Assembly: GCF_963576615.1 (NCBI RefSeq)
Contig: NC_088708.1
Location: 50,331,196 to 50,395,195 of the forward strand
Reading direction: 5' to 3'
DNA: 64,000 nt
From: Watersipora subatra
Lineage: Eukaryota; Bryozoa; Gymnolaemata; Cheilostomatida; Watersiporidae
The notes beneath the pieces are model-generated. The model was not told the origin of the DNA, ran no database searches, and was given only the letters and a program-made list of their open reading frames with translations. Both the position numbers and the translations under genes were made by a program. Within the stretch, counting starts at the first letter, position 1. Every line of letters starts with the position of its first letter. Of this stretch, positions 36,480 through 47,939 are shown in pieces.

Positions 36480-36807
36480 ATTAACTGACTTTTAATTTTG
36501 TTTTGTTGAACCAAAACCCCACAAAGAGGGCATGCATAGAAGTACGAATGTCTGAAACCAGTCCCTATGTATTCTGAAATCGGTTTACTAGCCATAGCAT
36601 TTACTTAGTAGCAATTGTATGTAATACATCCTGAGCACATCTCATAATTTAACCTATCCGACTTCACCTTGAAGTGGTCTTATTCTTTCAACACCTTTTC
36701 GTTCTTATGTTTGATGGAATATTCGTATCTGCCTCTGATAACACTTTTTCATCATATTATCAGAAAACTCATAGAAAACCGTTAGTCATTAATAAAACAT
36801 AACCATT

Positions 36808-36879
36808 GGGCTTGTCCGGGATTTGAACCCGGGACCTCTCGCACCCAAAGCGAGAATCATACCCCTAGACCAACAAGCC
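36808..36879 (-). tRNA. tRNA-Pro-TGG: tRNA-Pro(UGG), copy 50, ideal sequence
   Basis: All four arms pair fully; box A TGGTCTAGGGG and box B GGTTCAAATCC intact; the TTTT stop begins 11 nt past the 3' end. The best candidate type for a working gene. Confidence 0.93.
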
Positions 36880-37208
36880 TCTTTTTTTACTTCTAACTTT
36901 GCTTTGTTCAACTAAAAATCCCTCAGATAGAGCATGCATAGGTGTATGAATGTCTGAAACCAGTCCCTATGTATTCTGAAATAGGTTTAACAGCCATAGC
37001 GTTTACTTACTAGTAATTGTGTGGAATATACCCTAGGCAATCCCATTATTTATGCCATTCAACTTTACCCTGAAGTCGTTCTATTCTCTCAACTCTTTTT
37101 AGTTTTCATGTGTGATGGAATATTCGTATCTGGTTCCGTCAACATTTTTGATCATATCATCAGAAAACTCCATAGAAAACCGTTATTCATTAATAAAACA
37201 AAACCACT

Positions 37209-37280
37209 GGGCTTGTCCGAGATCTGAACACGGGACCTCTCGCACCCAAAGCGAGAATCATACCCCTAGACAAACAAGAC
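37209..37280 (-). tRNA. tRNA-Pro-TGG: tRNA-Pro(UGG), copy 51
   Basis: Box B changed at one base, a U-U clash in the T-stem, and an acceptor clash. Confidence 0.65.
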
Positions 37281-37609
37281 TTTTTCTTACTTCTAACTTT
37301 GCCTTGTTGAACTGGAAACCCCTCAGAGAGGGCATGCATAGAAGTACGAATGTCTGAAACCAGTCCCAATGTATTCTGAAATAGGTTTAAATGCCATAGT
37401 ATTTATTTAACAGCATTTGTATGTAATACATCCTGAGCACATCTCATTATTTAGGCTGTCCGATTTCACTTTGAAGTGGTTTTATTCTTTCAACACCTTT
37501 CAGCTTTCATGTTCGATGGAATATCCGTATCTGCCTCTGATAACACTTTTTCATCAAATCATCAGAAATATCATTGAAATTCGTTACTAATTAATAAAAC
37601 ATAACCATT

Positions 37610-37681
37610 GGGCTTTTCCGGGATTTGAACCCGAGACCTCTCGCACCCAAAGCGAGAATCATACCCTTAGACCAACAAGCC
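37610..37681 (-). tRNA. tRNA-Pro-TGG: tRNA-Pro(UGG), copy 52
   Basis: One acceptor G-A clash, one T-stem G-U, one box A change. Type shared with copies 64, 71 and 76. Confidence 0.72.
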
Positions 37682-38011
37682 TCTTTTTTTACTTCTAACT
37701 TTGCCTTGTTGAACTAAAATTCTCTCAGATAGAGCATGCATAGGAGTATGAATGTCTGAACCCAGTCCCAATGTATTCTGAAATAGGTTTAACAGCCATA
37801 GCGTTTATTCACTAGCAATTGTATGTAATACATCCTGAGCACATCTCATTATTTAGGCTGTCCGATTTCACTTTGAAGTGGTTTTATTCTTTCAACACCT
37901 TTTAGTTTTCATGTTCGATGGAATACTCGTGTCTGCCTCTGATAACACATTTTCATCATACCATCAGAAATGTCATAGAAAACCGTTACTAATTAATAAA
38001 ATATAACCATT

Positions 38012-38083
38012 GGTCTTGTCCGGGATTTGAACCCGGGACCTCTCGCACCCAAAGCGAGAATCATACCCCTAGACCAACAAGCC
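38012..38083 (-). tRNA. tRNA-Pro-TGG: tRNA-Pro(UGG), copy 53
   Basis: Ideal apart from one G-A clash at the second acceptor pair. Confidence 0.83.
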
Positions 38084-38413
38084 TCTTTTTCTATTTCTAA
38101 CTTTGCCTTGTTGAACTGAAAATCCCTCAGATAGGGCATGCATAGACGTATGAATGTCTGACACCAGTCCCTATGCATTCTGAAATAGGTTTAACTGCCA
38201 TAGCATTTATTTACTAGCAATTGTATGTAATATATCCTGAGTACATCCCATTATTTAGGCTATCCGACTTTACCCTCAAGTGGTGTTATTCTTTCAACAC
38301 CTTTTAGTTTTCATGTTTGATGGAATACTCGTGTCTGCCTCTGATAACACATTTTCATCATACCATCAGAAATGTCATAGAAAACCGTTACTAATTAATA
38401 AAACATAACCATT

Positions 38414-38485
38414 GGGCTTGTCCGGGATTTGAACCCGGGACCTCTCGCACCCAAAGCGAGAATCATACCCCTAGACCAACAAGCC
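38414..38485 (-). tRNA. tRNA-Pro-TGG: tRNA-Pro(UGG), copy 54, ideal sequence
   Basis: Matches copy 50 over all 72 bases. Confidence 0.93.
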
Positions 38486-38813
38486 TTTATCTGACTTATA
38501 ACTTTGCTTTGTTGAACCAAAACCCCACAGAGAGGGCATGCATAGAAGTACGAATGTCTGAAACCAGTCCCTATGTATTCTAAAATCGGTTTACTAGCCA
38601 TAGCATTTACTTAGTAGCGATTGTATGTAATACATCCTGAGCACATCTCATAATTTAAGCTATCCGACTTCACCTTGAAGTGGTCTTATTCTTTCAACAC
38701 CTTTTCGTTCTCATGTTTGATGGAATATTCGTATCTGCCTCTGATAACACTTTTTCATCATATTATCAGAAAACTCATAGAAAACCGTTAGTCATTAATA
38801 AAACATAACCATT

Positions 38814-38885
38814 GGGCTTGTCCAGGATTTGAACCCGGGACCTCTCGCACCCAAAGCGAGAATCATACCCCTAGACCAACAAGCC
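38814..38885 (-). tRNA. tRNA-Pro-TGG: tRNA-Pro(UGG), copy 55
   Basis: One G-U pair in the T-stem; otherwise ideal. Confidence 0.89.
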
Positions 38886-39214
38886 TCTTTTTTACTTCTA
38901 ACTTTGCCTTGTTGAACTAAAAATCCTTCAGATAGGGCATGCATAGAAGTACGAATGTCTGAAACCTGTCCCTATGTATTCTGAAATAGGTTTAACAGCG
39001 ATAGCGTTTACTTACTAGTAATTGTGTGTAATATACCCTGGGCAAATCCCATTATTTATGCCATTCAACTTTACCCTGAAGTCGTTCTATTCTCTCAACT
39101 ATTTTTAGTTTTCATGTGTGATGGAATACTCGTATCTGCTTCTGTTAACATTTTTGAACATATCATCAGAAAACTTCATAGAAAACTGTTACTCATTAAT
39201 AAAACAAAACCACT

Positions 39215-39286
39215 GGGCTTGTCCGAAATTTGAACACGGGACCTCTCGCACCCAAAGCGAGAATCATACCCTTAGACCAACAAGCC
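39215..39286 (-). tRNA. tRNA-Pro-TGG: tRNA-Pro(UGG), copy 56
   Basis: T-stem with a U-U clash and a G-U; one box A change. Confidence 0.7.
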
Positions 39287-39616
39287 TCTTTTTTTTCTTC
39301 TAACTTTGCCTTGTTGAACTAAAATTCTCTCAGATAGAGCATGCATAGGAGTACGAATGTCTGAAACCTGTCCCAATGTATTCTGAAATAGGTTTAAATG
39401 CCATAGTATTTATTTACCAGCATTTGTATGTAATACATCCTGAGCACATCTCATTATTTAGGCTGTCCGATTTCACTTTGAAGTGGTTTTATTCTTTCAA
39501 CACCTTTCAGCTTTCATGTTCGATGGAATATCCGTATCTGCCTCTAATAACACGTTTTCATCAGACCATCAGAATTATCATAGAAAACCGTTACTAATTA
39601 ATAAAACATAACCATT

Positions 39617-39688
39617 GGGCTTATCAGGGACTTGAACCCGAGACCTCTCCCACCCAAAGCGAGAATCATACCCCTAGACCAACAAGCC
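39617..39688 (-). tRNA. tRNA-Pro-TGG: tRNA-Pro(UGG), copy 57
   Basis: CAGGGACTTGAA type; the anticodon stem has a G-G clash (CTCCC on the plus strand). Confidence 0.65.
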
Positions 39689-40016
39689 ATTAACTGACTT
39701 TTAACTTTGTTTTGTTGAACCAAAACCCCACAAAGAGGGCATGCATAGAAGTACGAATGTCTGAAACCAGTCCCTATGTATTCTGAAATCGGTTTACTAG
39801 CCATAACATTTACTTAGTAGCAATTGTATGTAATACATCCTGAGCACATCTCATTATTTAGGCTATCCGACTTCACCTTGAAGTGGTCTTATTCTTCCAA
39901 CACCTTTTCGTTTTCATGTTTGATGGAATATTCGTGTCTGCCTCTGATAACACTTTTTCATCATATCATCAGAAAACTCATAAAAAACCATTAGTCATTA
40001 ATAAAAGACAACCATT

Positions 40017-40088
40017 GGGCTTGTCCGGGATTTGAACCCGGGACCTCTCGCACCCTAAGCGAGAATCATACCCCTAGACCAACAAGCC
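40017..40088 (-). tRNA. tRNA-Pro-AGG: tRNA-Pro(AGG), copy 58, ideal apart from anticodon
   Basis: Identical to the ideal sequence except that the first anticodon base is A. With A edited to inosine it would read CCU, CCC and CCA; a believable second isoacceptor. Confidence 0.92.
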
Positions 40089-40417
40089 TCTTTCTTACTT
40101 CTAACTTTGCCTTGTTGAACTAAATTTCCCTCAGATAGAGCATGCATAAAAGTATGAATGTCTGAAACCAGTCCCTATGTATTCTGAAATAGGTTTAACA
40201 GCCATAGCGTTTACTTATTATAAATTGTATGGAAAATACCCTGGGCACATCCCATTATTTAAGCTATCCGACTTTACTTTCAAGTGGTTTTATTTTGTTA
40301 ACACCTTTCAGCTTTCATGTTCGATGGAATATCCGTAGCTGCATCTGATAACACTTTTTCATCAATTCATCAGAAAACTCATAGAAAACCGTTAGTCATT
40401 AATAAAACACAACCATT

Positions 40418-40489
40418 GGGCTTGTCCGGGATTTGAACCCAGGACCTCTCGCACCCAAAGCGAGAATCATACCCCTAGACCATCAAGCC
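40418..40489 (-). tRNA. tRNA-Pro-TGG: tRNA-Pro(UGG), copy 59
   Basis: One T-stem change and one base-8/9 region change (GACCATCAAGCC); anticodon arm ideal. Confidence 0.8.
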
Positions 40490-40819
40490 TCTTTTTTTAC
40501 TTCTAACTTTGCCTTGTTGAACTAAAAATCCTTCAGATAGGGCATGCATAGAAGTACGAATGTCTGAAACCAGTCCCTATGTATTCTGAAATAGGTTTAA
40601 CAGCCATAGCGTTTACTTACTAGTAATTGTGTGGAATATACCCTGGGCAAATCCCATTATTTATGCCATTCAACTTTACCCTGAAGTCGTTCTATTCTCT
40701 CAACTATTTTTAGTTTTCATGTGTGATGGAATATTCGTATCTGCTTCCGTTAACATTTTTGAACATATCATCAGAAAACTTCATAGAAAACCGTTATTCA
40801 TTAATAAAACAAAACCACT

Positions 40820-40891
40820 GGGCTTGTCCGAAATTTGAATACGGGACCTCTCGCACCCAAAGCGAGAATCATACCCCTAGACCAACAAGAC
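40820..40891 (-). tRNA. tRNA-Pro-TGG: tRNA-Pro(UGG), copy 60
   Basis: Box B invariant region altered (GAATACGGG on the plus strand), T-stem weak, acceptor clash. Confidence 0.62.
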
Positions 40892-41220
40892 TCTTTCTTA
40901 CTTCTAACTTTGCCTTGTTGAAATGGAAATCCCTCAGAGAGGGCATGCATAGAAGTATGAATGTCTGAAACCAGTCCCTATGTATTCTGAAATAGGTTTA
41001 AATGCCATAGCATTTATTTACCAGCATTTGTATGTAATACATCCTGAGCACATCTCATTATTTAGGCTATCCGATTTCACCTTGAAGTGGTTTTATTCTT
41101 TCAACACCTTTTAGTTTTCATGTTCGATGGAATACTCGTGTCTGCCTCTAATAACACTTTTTCATCATACCATCAGAATTATCATAGAAAACCGTTACTA
41201 ATTAATAAAACATAACCATT

Positions 41221-41292
41221 GGGCTTATCAGGGACTTGAACCCGAGACCTCTCGCAGCCAAAGCGAGAATCATACCCCTAGACCAACAAGCC
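41221..41292 (-). tRNA. tRNA-Pro-TGG: tRNA-Pro(UGG), copy 61
   Basis: Identical to copy 40. Confidence 0.7.
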
Positions 41293-41620
41293 ATTAACTG
41301 ACTTTTAACTTTGTTTTGTTGAACCAAAACCCCACAAAGAGGGCATGCATAGAAGTACGAATGTCTGAAACCAGTCCCTATGTATTCTGAAATCGGTTTA
41401 CTAGCCATAGCATTTACTTAGTAGCAATTGTATGTAATACATCCTGAGCACATCTCATAATTTAACCTATCCGACTTCACCTTGAAGTGGTCTTATTCTT
41501 TCAACACATTTTCGTTCTTATGGTTGATGGAATATTCGTATCTGCCTCTGATAACACTTTTTCATCATATCACCAGAAAACCCATAGAAAACCGTTAGTC
41601 ATTAATAAAACATAACCATT

Positions 41621-41692
41621 GGGCTTGTCCGGGATTTGAACCCGGGACCTCTCGCACCCAAAGCGAGAATCATACCCCTAGACCAACAAGCC
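41621..41692 (-). tRNA. tRNA-Pro-TGG: tRNA-Pro(UGG), copy 62, ideal sequence
   Basis: Matches copy 50 over all 72 bases. Confidence 0.93.
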
Positions 41693-42021
41693 TCTTTTTT
41701 TACTTATAACTTTGCCTTGTTGAACTAAAAATCCCGCAGATAGAGCATGCATAGTAGTATGAATGTCTGAAACCAGTCCCTATGTATTCTGAAATAGGTT
41801 TAACAGCCATAGCGTTTACTTACTAGTAATTGTGTGGAATATACCCGAGGCAATCCCATTATTTATGCCATTCAACTTTACCCTGAAGTCGTTCTATTCT
41901 CTCAATTCTTTTTAGTTTTCATCTGTCATGGAATATTCGTGTCTGGTTCCGTTAACATTTTCGATCATATCATCAGAAAACTCCATAGAAAACCGTTATT
42001 CATTAATAAAACAAAACCATT

Positions 42022-42093
42022 GGGCTTGTCCGAGATTTGAACACGGGACCTCTCGCACCCAAAGCGAGAATCATATCCCTAGACAAACAAGAC
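42022..42093 (-). tRNA. tRNA-Pro-TGG: tRNA-Pro(UGG), copy 63
   Basis: T-stem U-U clash, acceptor clash, base-9 change and one D-loop change. Confidence 0.66.
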
Positions 42094-42422
42094 TTTTTCT
42101 TACTTCTAACTTTGCCTTGTTGAACTGGAAATCCCTCAGAGAGGGCATGCATAGAAGTACGAATGTCTGAAACCAGTCCCAATGTATTCTGAAATAGGTT
42201 TAAATGCCATAGTATTTATTTACCAGCATTTGTATGTAATACATCCTGAGCATATCTCATTATTTAGGCTGTCCGATTTCACTTTGAAGTGGTTTTATTC
42301 TTTCAACACCTTTCAGCTTTCATGTTCGATGGAATATCCGTATCTGCCTCTGATAACACTTTTTCATCAAATCATCAGAAATATCATAGAATTTCGTTAC
42401 TAATTAATAAAACATAACCATT

Positions 42423-42494
42423 GGGCTTTTCCGGGATTTGAACCCGAGACCTCTCGCACCCAAAGCGAGAATCATACCCTTAGACCAACAAGCC
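42423..42494 (-). tRNA. tRNA-Pro-TGG: tRNA-Pro(UGG), copy 64
   Basis: Identical to copy 52 in the tRNA; partner of copy 71 in the seven-unit repeat. Confidence 0.72.
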
Positions 42495-42824
42495 TCTTTT
42501 TTTACTTCTAACTTTGCCTTGTTGAACTAAAATTCTCTCAGATAGAGCATGCATAGGAGTATGAATGTCTGAACCCAGTCCCAATGTATTCTGAAATAGG
42601 TTTAACAGCCATAGCGTTTATTCACTAGCAATTGTATGTAATATATCCTGAGTACATCCCATTATTTAGGCTATCCGACTTTACCCTCACGTGGTGTTAT
42701 TCTTTCAACACCTTTTAGTTTTCATGTTTGATGGAATACTCGTGTCTGCCTCTGATAACACATTTTCATCATAACATCAGAAATGTCATAGAAAACCGTT
42801 ACTAATTAATAAAACATAACCATT

Positions 42825-42896
42825 GGGCTTGTCCGGGATTTGAACCCGGGACCTCTCGCACCCAAAGCGAGAATCATACCCCTAGACCAACAAGCC
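42825..42896 (-). tRNA. tRNA-Pro-TGG: tRNA-Pro(UGG), copy 65, ideal sequence
   Basis: Matches copy 50 over all 72 bases. Confidence 0.93.
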
Positions 42897-43226
42897 TCTT
42901 TTTTTATTTCTAACTTTGCCTTGTTGAACTGAAAATCCCTCAGATAGGGCATGCATAGACGTATGAATGTCTGAAACCAGTCCCTATGTTTTCTGAAATA
43001 GGTTTAACAGCCATAGCATTTATTTACTAGCAATTGTATATAATATATCCTGAGTACCTCCCATTATTTAGGCTATCCGACTTTACCCTCAAGTGGTTTT
43101 ATTCTTTCAACACCTTTTAGTTTTCATGTTCGATGGAATATTCGTATTTGTTTCCATTAACAGTCTTGATCATGTCATCAGAAAACCCCATTGAAAACCG
43201 TTATTCATTGTTAAAACAAAACCATT

Positions 43227-43298
43227 GGGCTTGTTCGGGATTTGAACTCGGGATCTCTCGCACTCAAAGCGAGAATCATACCCCTAGACCAACAAGCC
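43227..43298 (-). tRNA. tRNA-Pro body with UGA (Ser) anticodon, copy 66
   Basis: UGA anticodon with a perfect five-pair anticodon stem; one A-C clash in the T-stem and one further T-arm change. Gypsy element A is inserted 21 bp upstream of its 5' end, replacing most of its native 5' flank. Confidence 0.8.
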
Positions 43299-43323
43299 AT
43301 TAACTGACTTTTAACTTTGTTTT

Positions 43324-43587
43324 TGTCATGCAAGTGATAAGTATTATTGGTACTTTGCCAACAAACATTATGCTTATTAGCTAAAGCTTTATACAAGCTA
43401 ATATATTATATAGTACTGTCTCATTATAGCTATTAATAATGCTTGTAGCTGTTTACAAAGCTTTTCTATGACCAAACATATAAATACTTGGGTTTTCTGT
43501 TATCAAATCAGTTGTCTCTGGAGAGTGCAATAAACCATTTCTCTAATTTAATACTCTATTTAATTGCTTCTGTGCAGAAACATAACA
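43324..43587 (+). repeat. Element A left (5') LTR
   Basis: 264 bp with TG...CA ends. It contains a TATAAATACTTGG TATA-like stretch and a GCAATAAACC polyadenylation-like signal. Confidence 0.95.
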
Positions 43588-43720
43588 GAAGCTAATTGGC
43601 GACAAGGATTTCTCTTTTGAACAGTTACAAAGAGTTTTGTTCAGATTTTATCATTGATAAAATCGATACAAAGAGTTCTAGTTTATTACAAGAGTAACTG
43701 TTCAAAATTGCACCACTACA

Positions 43721-46700
43721 ATGGCAGAAGTAGCAGACCTGATCAAGCTAATGCAGAAGCAGCAGGAGGACCAGAGACAGCAGCAAGAGGAGCAGAGAAA
43801 GCAGCAAGAAGAGCATAGACAACAGCAGCATGAGGAGTTCAAGCAGCAACAAGAGGAATACAGACGTCAGCAAGTTGAAAGAATGGAGGAAAATAAGAAA
43901 CTGATGGAGCTACTACTACAAAACCTACAACGGAAACAAGAAACAGCTGCAACCGCTGTTCCAGCCTTCCCAGGTTTTGACCCAACAGCAGAGCTACTAA
44001 CAGATTACATAGACAGATTCAACACATTCATTGCAGCAAATTCTATTCATCAAGACAAGATTGCTGGCACTTTTCTCACCAACCAACAGCCTACACTCTA
44101 CAAGCAGCTTAGTAATATGGCAGCTCAGCTTTCAACACCCAAGCAGATCAACGACCTCAACATGGATGAAATACTGGAATTTCTCAAAGACCAGTATGAT
44201 CCTAAGCGCTTCATTGTTAGAGAGCGTTACAAGTATTGGAGTGACATGCAGAGGAAACCTGGAGAAACTATTCAAGAGTTAGCTGCCAGAATTCATCAAG
44301 ATGCAACTACATGTGCCTTCATAGACATTACAGATCCATTAGATGAGGCTCTCAGAACAAGATTTATCTGCTCTGTAAACAATGAAGCAGTTCTCAAATC
44401 TCTCCTCAAGGTCAAGGATAATGAACTCAACTTCAACAAAGCTATACCGGTAGCACAGGAAACAGAAGAAGCAGCTAAAGTTGCCAAAGAGACAGTTTAT
44501 GGAAACTCGTCTAAAGTCAACAAGGTTGCTCAACAGAAATCAAGATACAAACCAATCCAGAAAAACAACTCTACACCTGACAAGCAGAAGGAAGGAAAGC
44601 TATGCTACAGATGTGACCGAACTAACCATACAGCGGATGACTGCAGATTCAAAGCAGCCACCTGCAACTTTTGTTCTAAACAAGGTCACATAGAAAGAGC
44701 ATGCAAGAAAAAGAAATCATCTGCAGCAGAAAAACCAGTAAAGATGATAGAATGCACATCAACCAAGATGGTGAAACTTGCTGAAAACATCAAACTGGAG
44801 GGAGACAACTTCACACTTGAACTGGACACTGGAGCATGTGACAACTTCATCTGTAAATCAATATGGGAGAAGCTAGGAAAGCCAAACCTAAAACCTACTA
44901 CAGTTAACTACAAATCAGCCTCAGGACATCTCATAGAGACGCTTGGCAGATGTGAGCTAACTGCCCAATTGGATGCACAGAAAGAAGTCAGACTACCATT
45001 TGTGATTAGTGCTGTACAAGATCTCAACCTACTAGGAAGAACTGCTATACAGCAACTAGGCATCTCTATTGATGACAAGCTACAACAGAACCTTGTATCA
45101 ACAATCACAGAGAACCAGCCAGATGGGAGGTTACAAATCAAGTGTAAGGAGATGTGCAAAGAATTTCCAGAAATATTCAAAGACGAGCTAGGATGTCTCA
45201 AGAACTTTGAACTAGAGATAAACTTCAAACCTTCAACAAAGCCAGTCTTCTGCCGACCCAGACCAGTTCCTATTGCCTTGACAGAAGAGCTCAACCAAGC
45301 ATACGAAGCAGGTGTAGCTAAAGGCATATGGGAACCAACTCAATTCAACCAGTATGGAACACCAGTTGTACCTGTACGCAAATCTACAACAGGTCAAGCT
45401 GCAGGGAAGATCAGAGTATGTGGAGACTACTCCAAGACTATCAATAATCAGCTAGAAACACATAGGAAACCTATCCCACTACCAGAAGATCTAATCAGAA
45501 AACTAGGTGGAGGCTGTTGCTACACAAAGATTGATTTAGCAGATGCCTACAATCAAATATTGTTGGCACCAGAAAGTCAACGACGACTAGCACTATCAAC
45601 ACACCGAGGAGTACTACTACAGAAGAGGTTGCCCTTTGGCATAAGCTCAGCACCAGGGTATTTTCAAGAAATCATGGAGCAACTGACACAAGACCTCCCA
45701 GGAGTAGCAGTATACCTAGATGATATACTAGTAAGTGGAGCCAATGCAGAGAGCCATCTACAAAACTTACGTCGACTTCTTCAAAGATTAGAAGAAAGAG
45801 GGCTCAGATGTAGAAAAGACAAGTGCTGTTTTGCTCAACCGACAGTAGAGTATCTGGGACACAAACTCACTTCAAAGGGAATCACTAAAGGAAAGAAGGC
45901 AGATGCAGTACAACAGATGCCAGTCCCAACAGACTTAACTCAGCTAAGATCTTTCTTAGGAGCTACACAATTCTACAGCAAGTTCATACCCAATCTGTCA
46001 CAACTCACAGGACCATTGCATAAACTGACACGCAAAGGAGAGACCTGGAAGTGGGGCACTGAACAAGAAAAGAGCTTCAACAAACTGAAAGATATGCTGT
46101 CAACTGATAGTGTCTTAGCACGCTTCAACGCAGATCTTGACATCGGAATATCATGTGATGCTTCAGAAACTGGACTGGGAGCTGTACTATTTCATCGTTA
46201 TCCTGATGGAAGTGAGAGACCAATAGCCAATGTTTCAAAAACACTGACCAGCACACAGAGGAAATATGGACAAATACAAAAAGAAGCTCTTTCAATCATA
46301 TTTGCTCTAAAGAAGTATCACCAGTACCTGTATGGTCGACGGTTTATCTTGGTAACTGACCACAGACCTCTTCTCACACTTCTAGGACCTACCAAAGGAG
46401 TTCCAGCTCTAGCAGCCAACAGACTAGCAAGATGGGCACTGGTACTAAATCAGTATGACTACACCATAGAATACAGATCTACCCAGCATCATCAAAATGC
46501 AGATGTCCTCTCAAGACTGCCAGTTGGACCTGATAAAGAGTTTGATGCAAGAGAAGATGAGGATGATGTTGATACAGTATGCACTATTCACACTATTGGA
46601 CAACAGCTCAACTCTACAGACTACAATGTTCTAGCAAAGGAGACAAAGAAAGACCCAACACTAGCCACAGTAATGCGCTACACAGCAGAAGGATGGCCTG

Positions 46701-47926
46701 GTAACAAAGAGATGAAGGAGACTCAGCTGTCACTCTTCCACAAGATCTCAGATTCACTTTCTATCACTGAAGGTTGTCTTCTATATGGCAACAGAGTAGT
46801 CATTCCTGTCAAGTTACAACAGGAAGTATTAAAGATCCTTCACCTTGGACACTTTGAAATGGAAAGAATGAAGAAGCTAGCTCGAACTGCTGTCTATTGG
46901 CCTCGCATTGACTCTGATATAGAGGAGACAAGCCGACAGTGCACTGCCTGTGCGGAACACCAGAAGCTTCCACAGAAGTATCCTATACATCCCTGGATGC
47001 TACCTGAGAAGCCATGGAGTCGTCTTCACTTAGATCATGCAGTGAACTTCATGGGCAGCCAATGGCTAGTGATGATAGATGCCTACTCAAAGTATCCATG
47101 CATACACAGGACTTCATCTACTTCTACCAGAGCTACCACAGACATCTTAGAGGAGATATTCGCACACTTTGGATACCCTCACGCCATAGTCACTGACAAT
47201 GCTACCAGCTTCACCTCAGGAGAGTTTCAGCAGTGGTGTCAAGAGAGAAGCATTGTTCACCTCACTGGAGCACCCTACCATCCAGCTACAAATGGCGCAG
47301 CTGAAAGACTAGTACAATCCTTCAAACAAGCCATGAAGAAATCGTCACTCCCACCTAAATCTGCACTACAACAGTTCCTGATGCACTATAGAAGGACACC
47401 ACTTCCTACAGGATACTCTCCCAGTCAGCTGCTGAATGGAAGACAGATGAGATGCAAGATTGACACCCTATTGCCATCACCCGCACACATAGCACAGTTT
47501 CATCAATCCAGAGAAGTCAACCGATCTGCAGAAAAGACAGTTAGCAAGATACACAGCTACAATCTTGGAGCACCATGCTATGCCTTGTATCATGGACCTA
47601 GACGCAACAGACAACCTAGATGGGTTCCAGCCATTGTTACTAAGATATATGGAACTCGTAGTCTCAATGTCAAAGTGGTACCAAAGGGACCTACTTGGAG
47701 AAGACATGTTGAACAACTCAGACCAAGATACTCAACAGAAGAAGATCAAGACCCTGGAGATAAACCTGATACAACAGAGGAGACAAAACTGCAACTACCA
47801 GCCCCTACAACTGTAACTGAGCAACCTCCGTCTAGAAGAAGACCACGCAACCCTCGTCTACCTGATGGAGATGAGTATAGCAGAGACAAACCCCGAAGGT
47901 CTAAGAGAACCAGAAAGAACCTTTAG
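43721..47926 (+). CDS. Gag-pol polyprotein of Ty3/Gypsy element A (1,401 aa)
   Basis: One frame carries both gag and pol. In order: a Gln/Glu-rich coiled coil (about 1-75); a capsid-like region; two CCHC zinc knuckles (CYRCDRTNHTADDC at about 295, then CNFCSKQGHIERAC); an aspartic protease (LELDTGACDNF, Asp about 369); reverse transcriptase with YLDD at 665-668; RNase H (DASETGLGAVLF from about 813); and integrase with an HHCC zinc-binding region from about 1,041 and a D-D-35-E triad at about 1,120, 1,159 and 1,195 (last motif in GAAERLVQSF). RT followed by RNase H and then integrase is the Ty3/Gypsy order. The start lies 133 bp past the LTR, at the first ATG of the frame. A basic tail (RRSKRTRKNL) ends it. 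The fused gag-pol frame means no frameshift is needed between them. Confidence 0.95.
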   Translation: MAEVADLIKLMQKQQEDQRQQQEEQRKQQEEHRQQQHEEFKQQQEEYRRQQVERMEENKKLMELLLQNLQRKQETAATAVPAFPGFDPTAELLTDYIDRFNTFIAANSIHQDKIAGTFLTNQQPTLYKQLSNMAAQLSTPKQINDLNMDEILEFLKDQYDPKRFIVRERYKYWSDMQRKPGETIQELAARIHQDATTCAFIDITDPLDEALRTRFICSVNNEAVLKSLLKVKDNELNFNKAIPVAQETEEAAKVAKETVYGNSSKVNKVAQQKSRYKPIQKNNSTPDKQKEGKLCYRCDRTNHTADDCRFKAATCNFCSKQGHIERACKKKKSSAAEKPVKMIECTSTKMVKLAENIKLEGDNFTLELDTGACDNFICKSIWEKLGKPNLKPTTVNYKSASGHLIETLGRCELTAQLDAQKEVRLPFVISAVQDLNLLGRTAIQQLGISIDDKLQQNLVSTITENQPDGRLQIKCKEMCKEFPEIFKDELGCLKNFELEINFKPSTKPVFCRPRPVPIALTEELNQAYEAGVAKGIWEPTQFNQYGTPVVPVRKSTTGQAAGKIRVCGDYSKTINNQLETHRKPIPLPEDLIRKLGGGCCYTKIDLADAYNQILLAPESQRRLALSTHRGVLLQKRLPFGISSAPGYFQEIMEQLTQDLPGVAVYLDDILVSGANAESHLQNLRRLLQRLEERGLRCRKDKCCFAQPTVEYLGHKLTSKGITKGKKADAVQQMPVPTDLTQLRSFLGATQFYSKFIPNLSQLTGPLHKLTRKGETWKWGTEQEKSFNKLKDMLSTDSVLARFNADLDIGISCDASETGLGAVLFHRYPDGSERPIANVSKTLTSTQRKYGQIQKEALSIIFALKKYHQYLYGRRFILVTDHRPLLTLLGPTKGVPALAANRLARWALVLNQYDYTIEYRSTQHHQNADVLSRLPVGPDKEFDAREDEDDVDTVCTIHTIGQQLNSTDYNVLAKETKKDPTLATVMRYTAEGWPGNKEMKETQLSLFHKISDSLSITEGCLLYGNRVVIPVKLQQEVLKILHLGHFEMERMKKLARTAVYWPRIDSDIEETSRQCTACAEHQKLPQKYPIHPWMLPEKPWSRLHLDHAVNFMGSQWLVMIDAYSKYPCIHRTSSTSTRATTDILEEIFAHFGYPHAIVTDNATSFTSGEFQQWCQERSIVHLTGAPYHPATNGAAERLVQSFKQAMKKSSLPPKSALQQFLMHYRRTPLPTGYSPSQLLNGRQMRCKIDTLLPSPAHIAQFHQSREVNRSAEKTVSKIHSYNLGAPCYALYHGPRRNRQPRWVPAIVTKIYGTRSLNVKVVPKGPTWRRHVEQLRPRYSTEEDQDPGDKPDTTEETKLQLPAPTTVTEQPPSRRRPRNPRLPDGDEYSRDKPRRSKRTRKNL

Positions 47927-47939
47927 CTTAGTGAGGAGG

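Noticed and set aside
16992-43323. Regular repeats with spacers, resembling a CRISPR array
   Set aside because: The period of about 402 bp, the conserved spacers and the clear tRNA content rule it out.
44908-45327. 139-codon minus-strand frame inside element A (and its mirror in element B)
   Set aside because: Antisense shadow of the protease/reverse transcriptase region.
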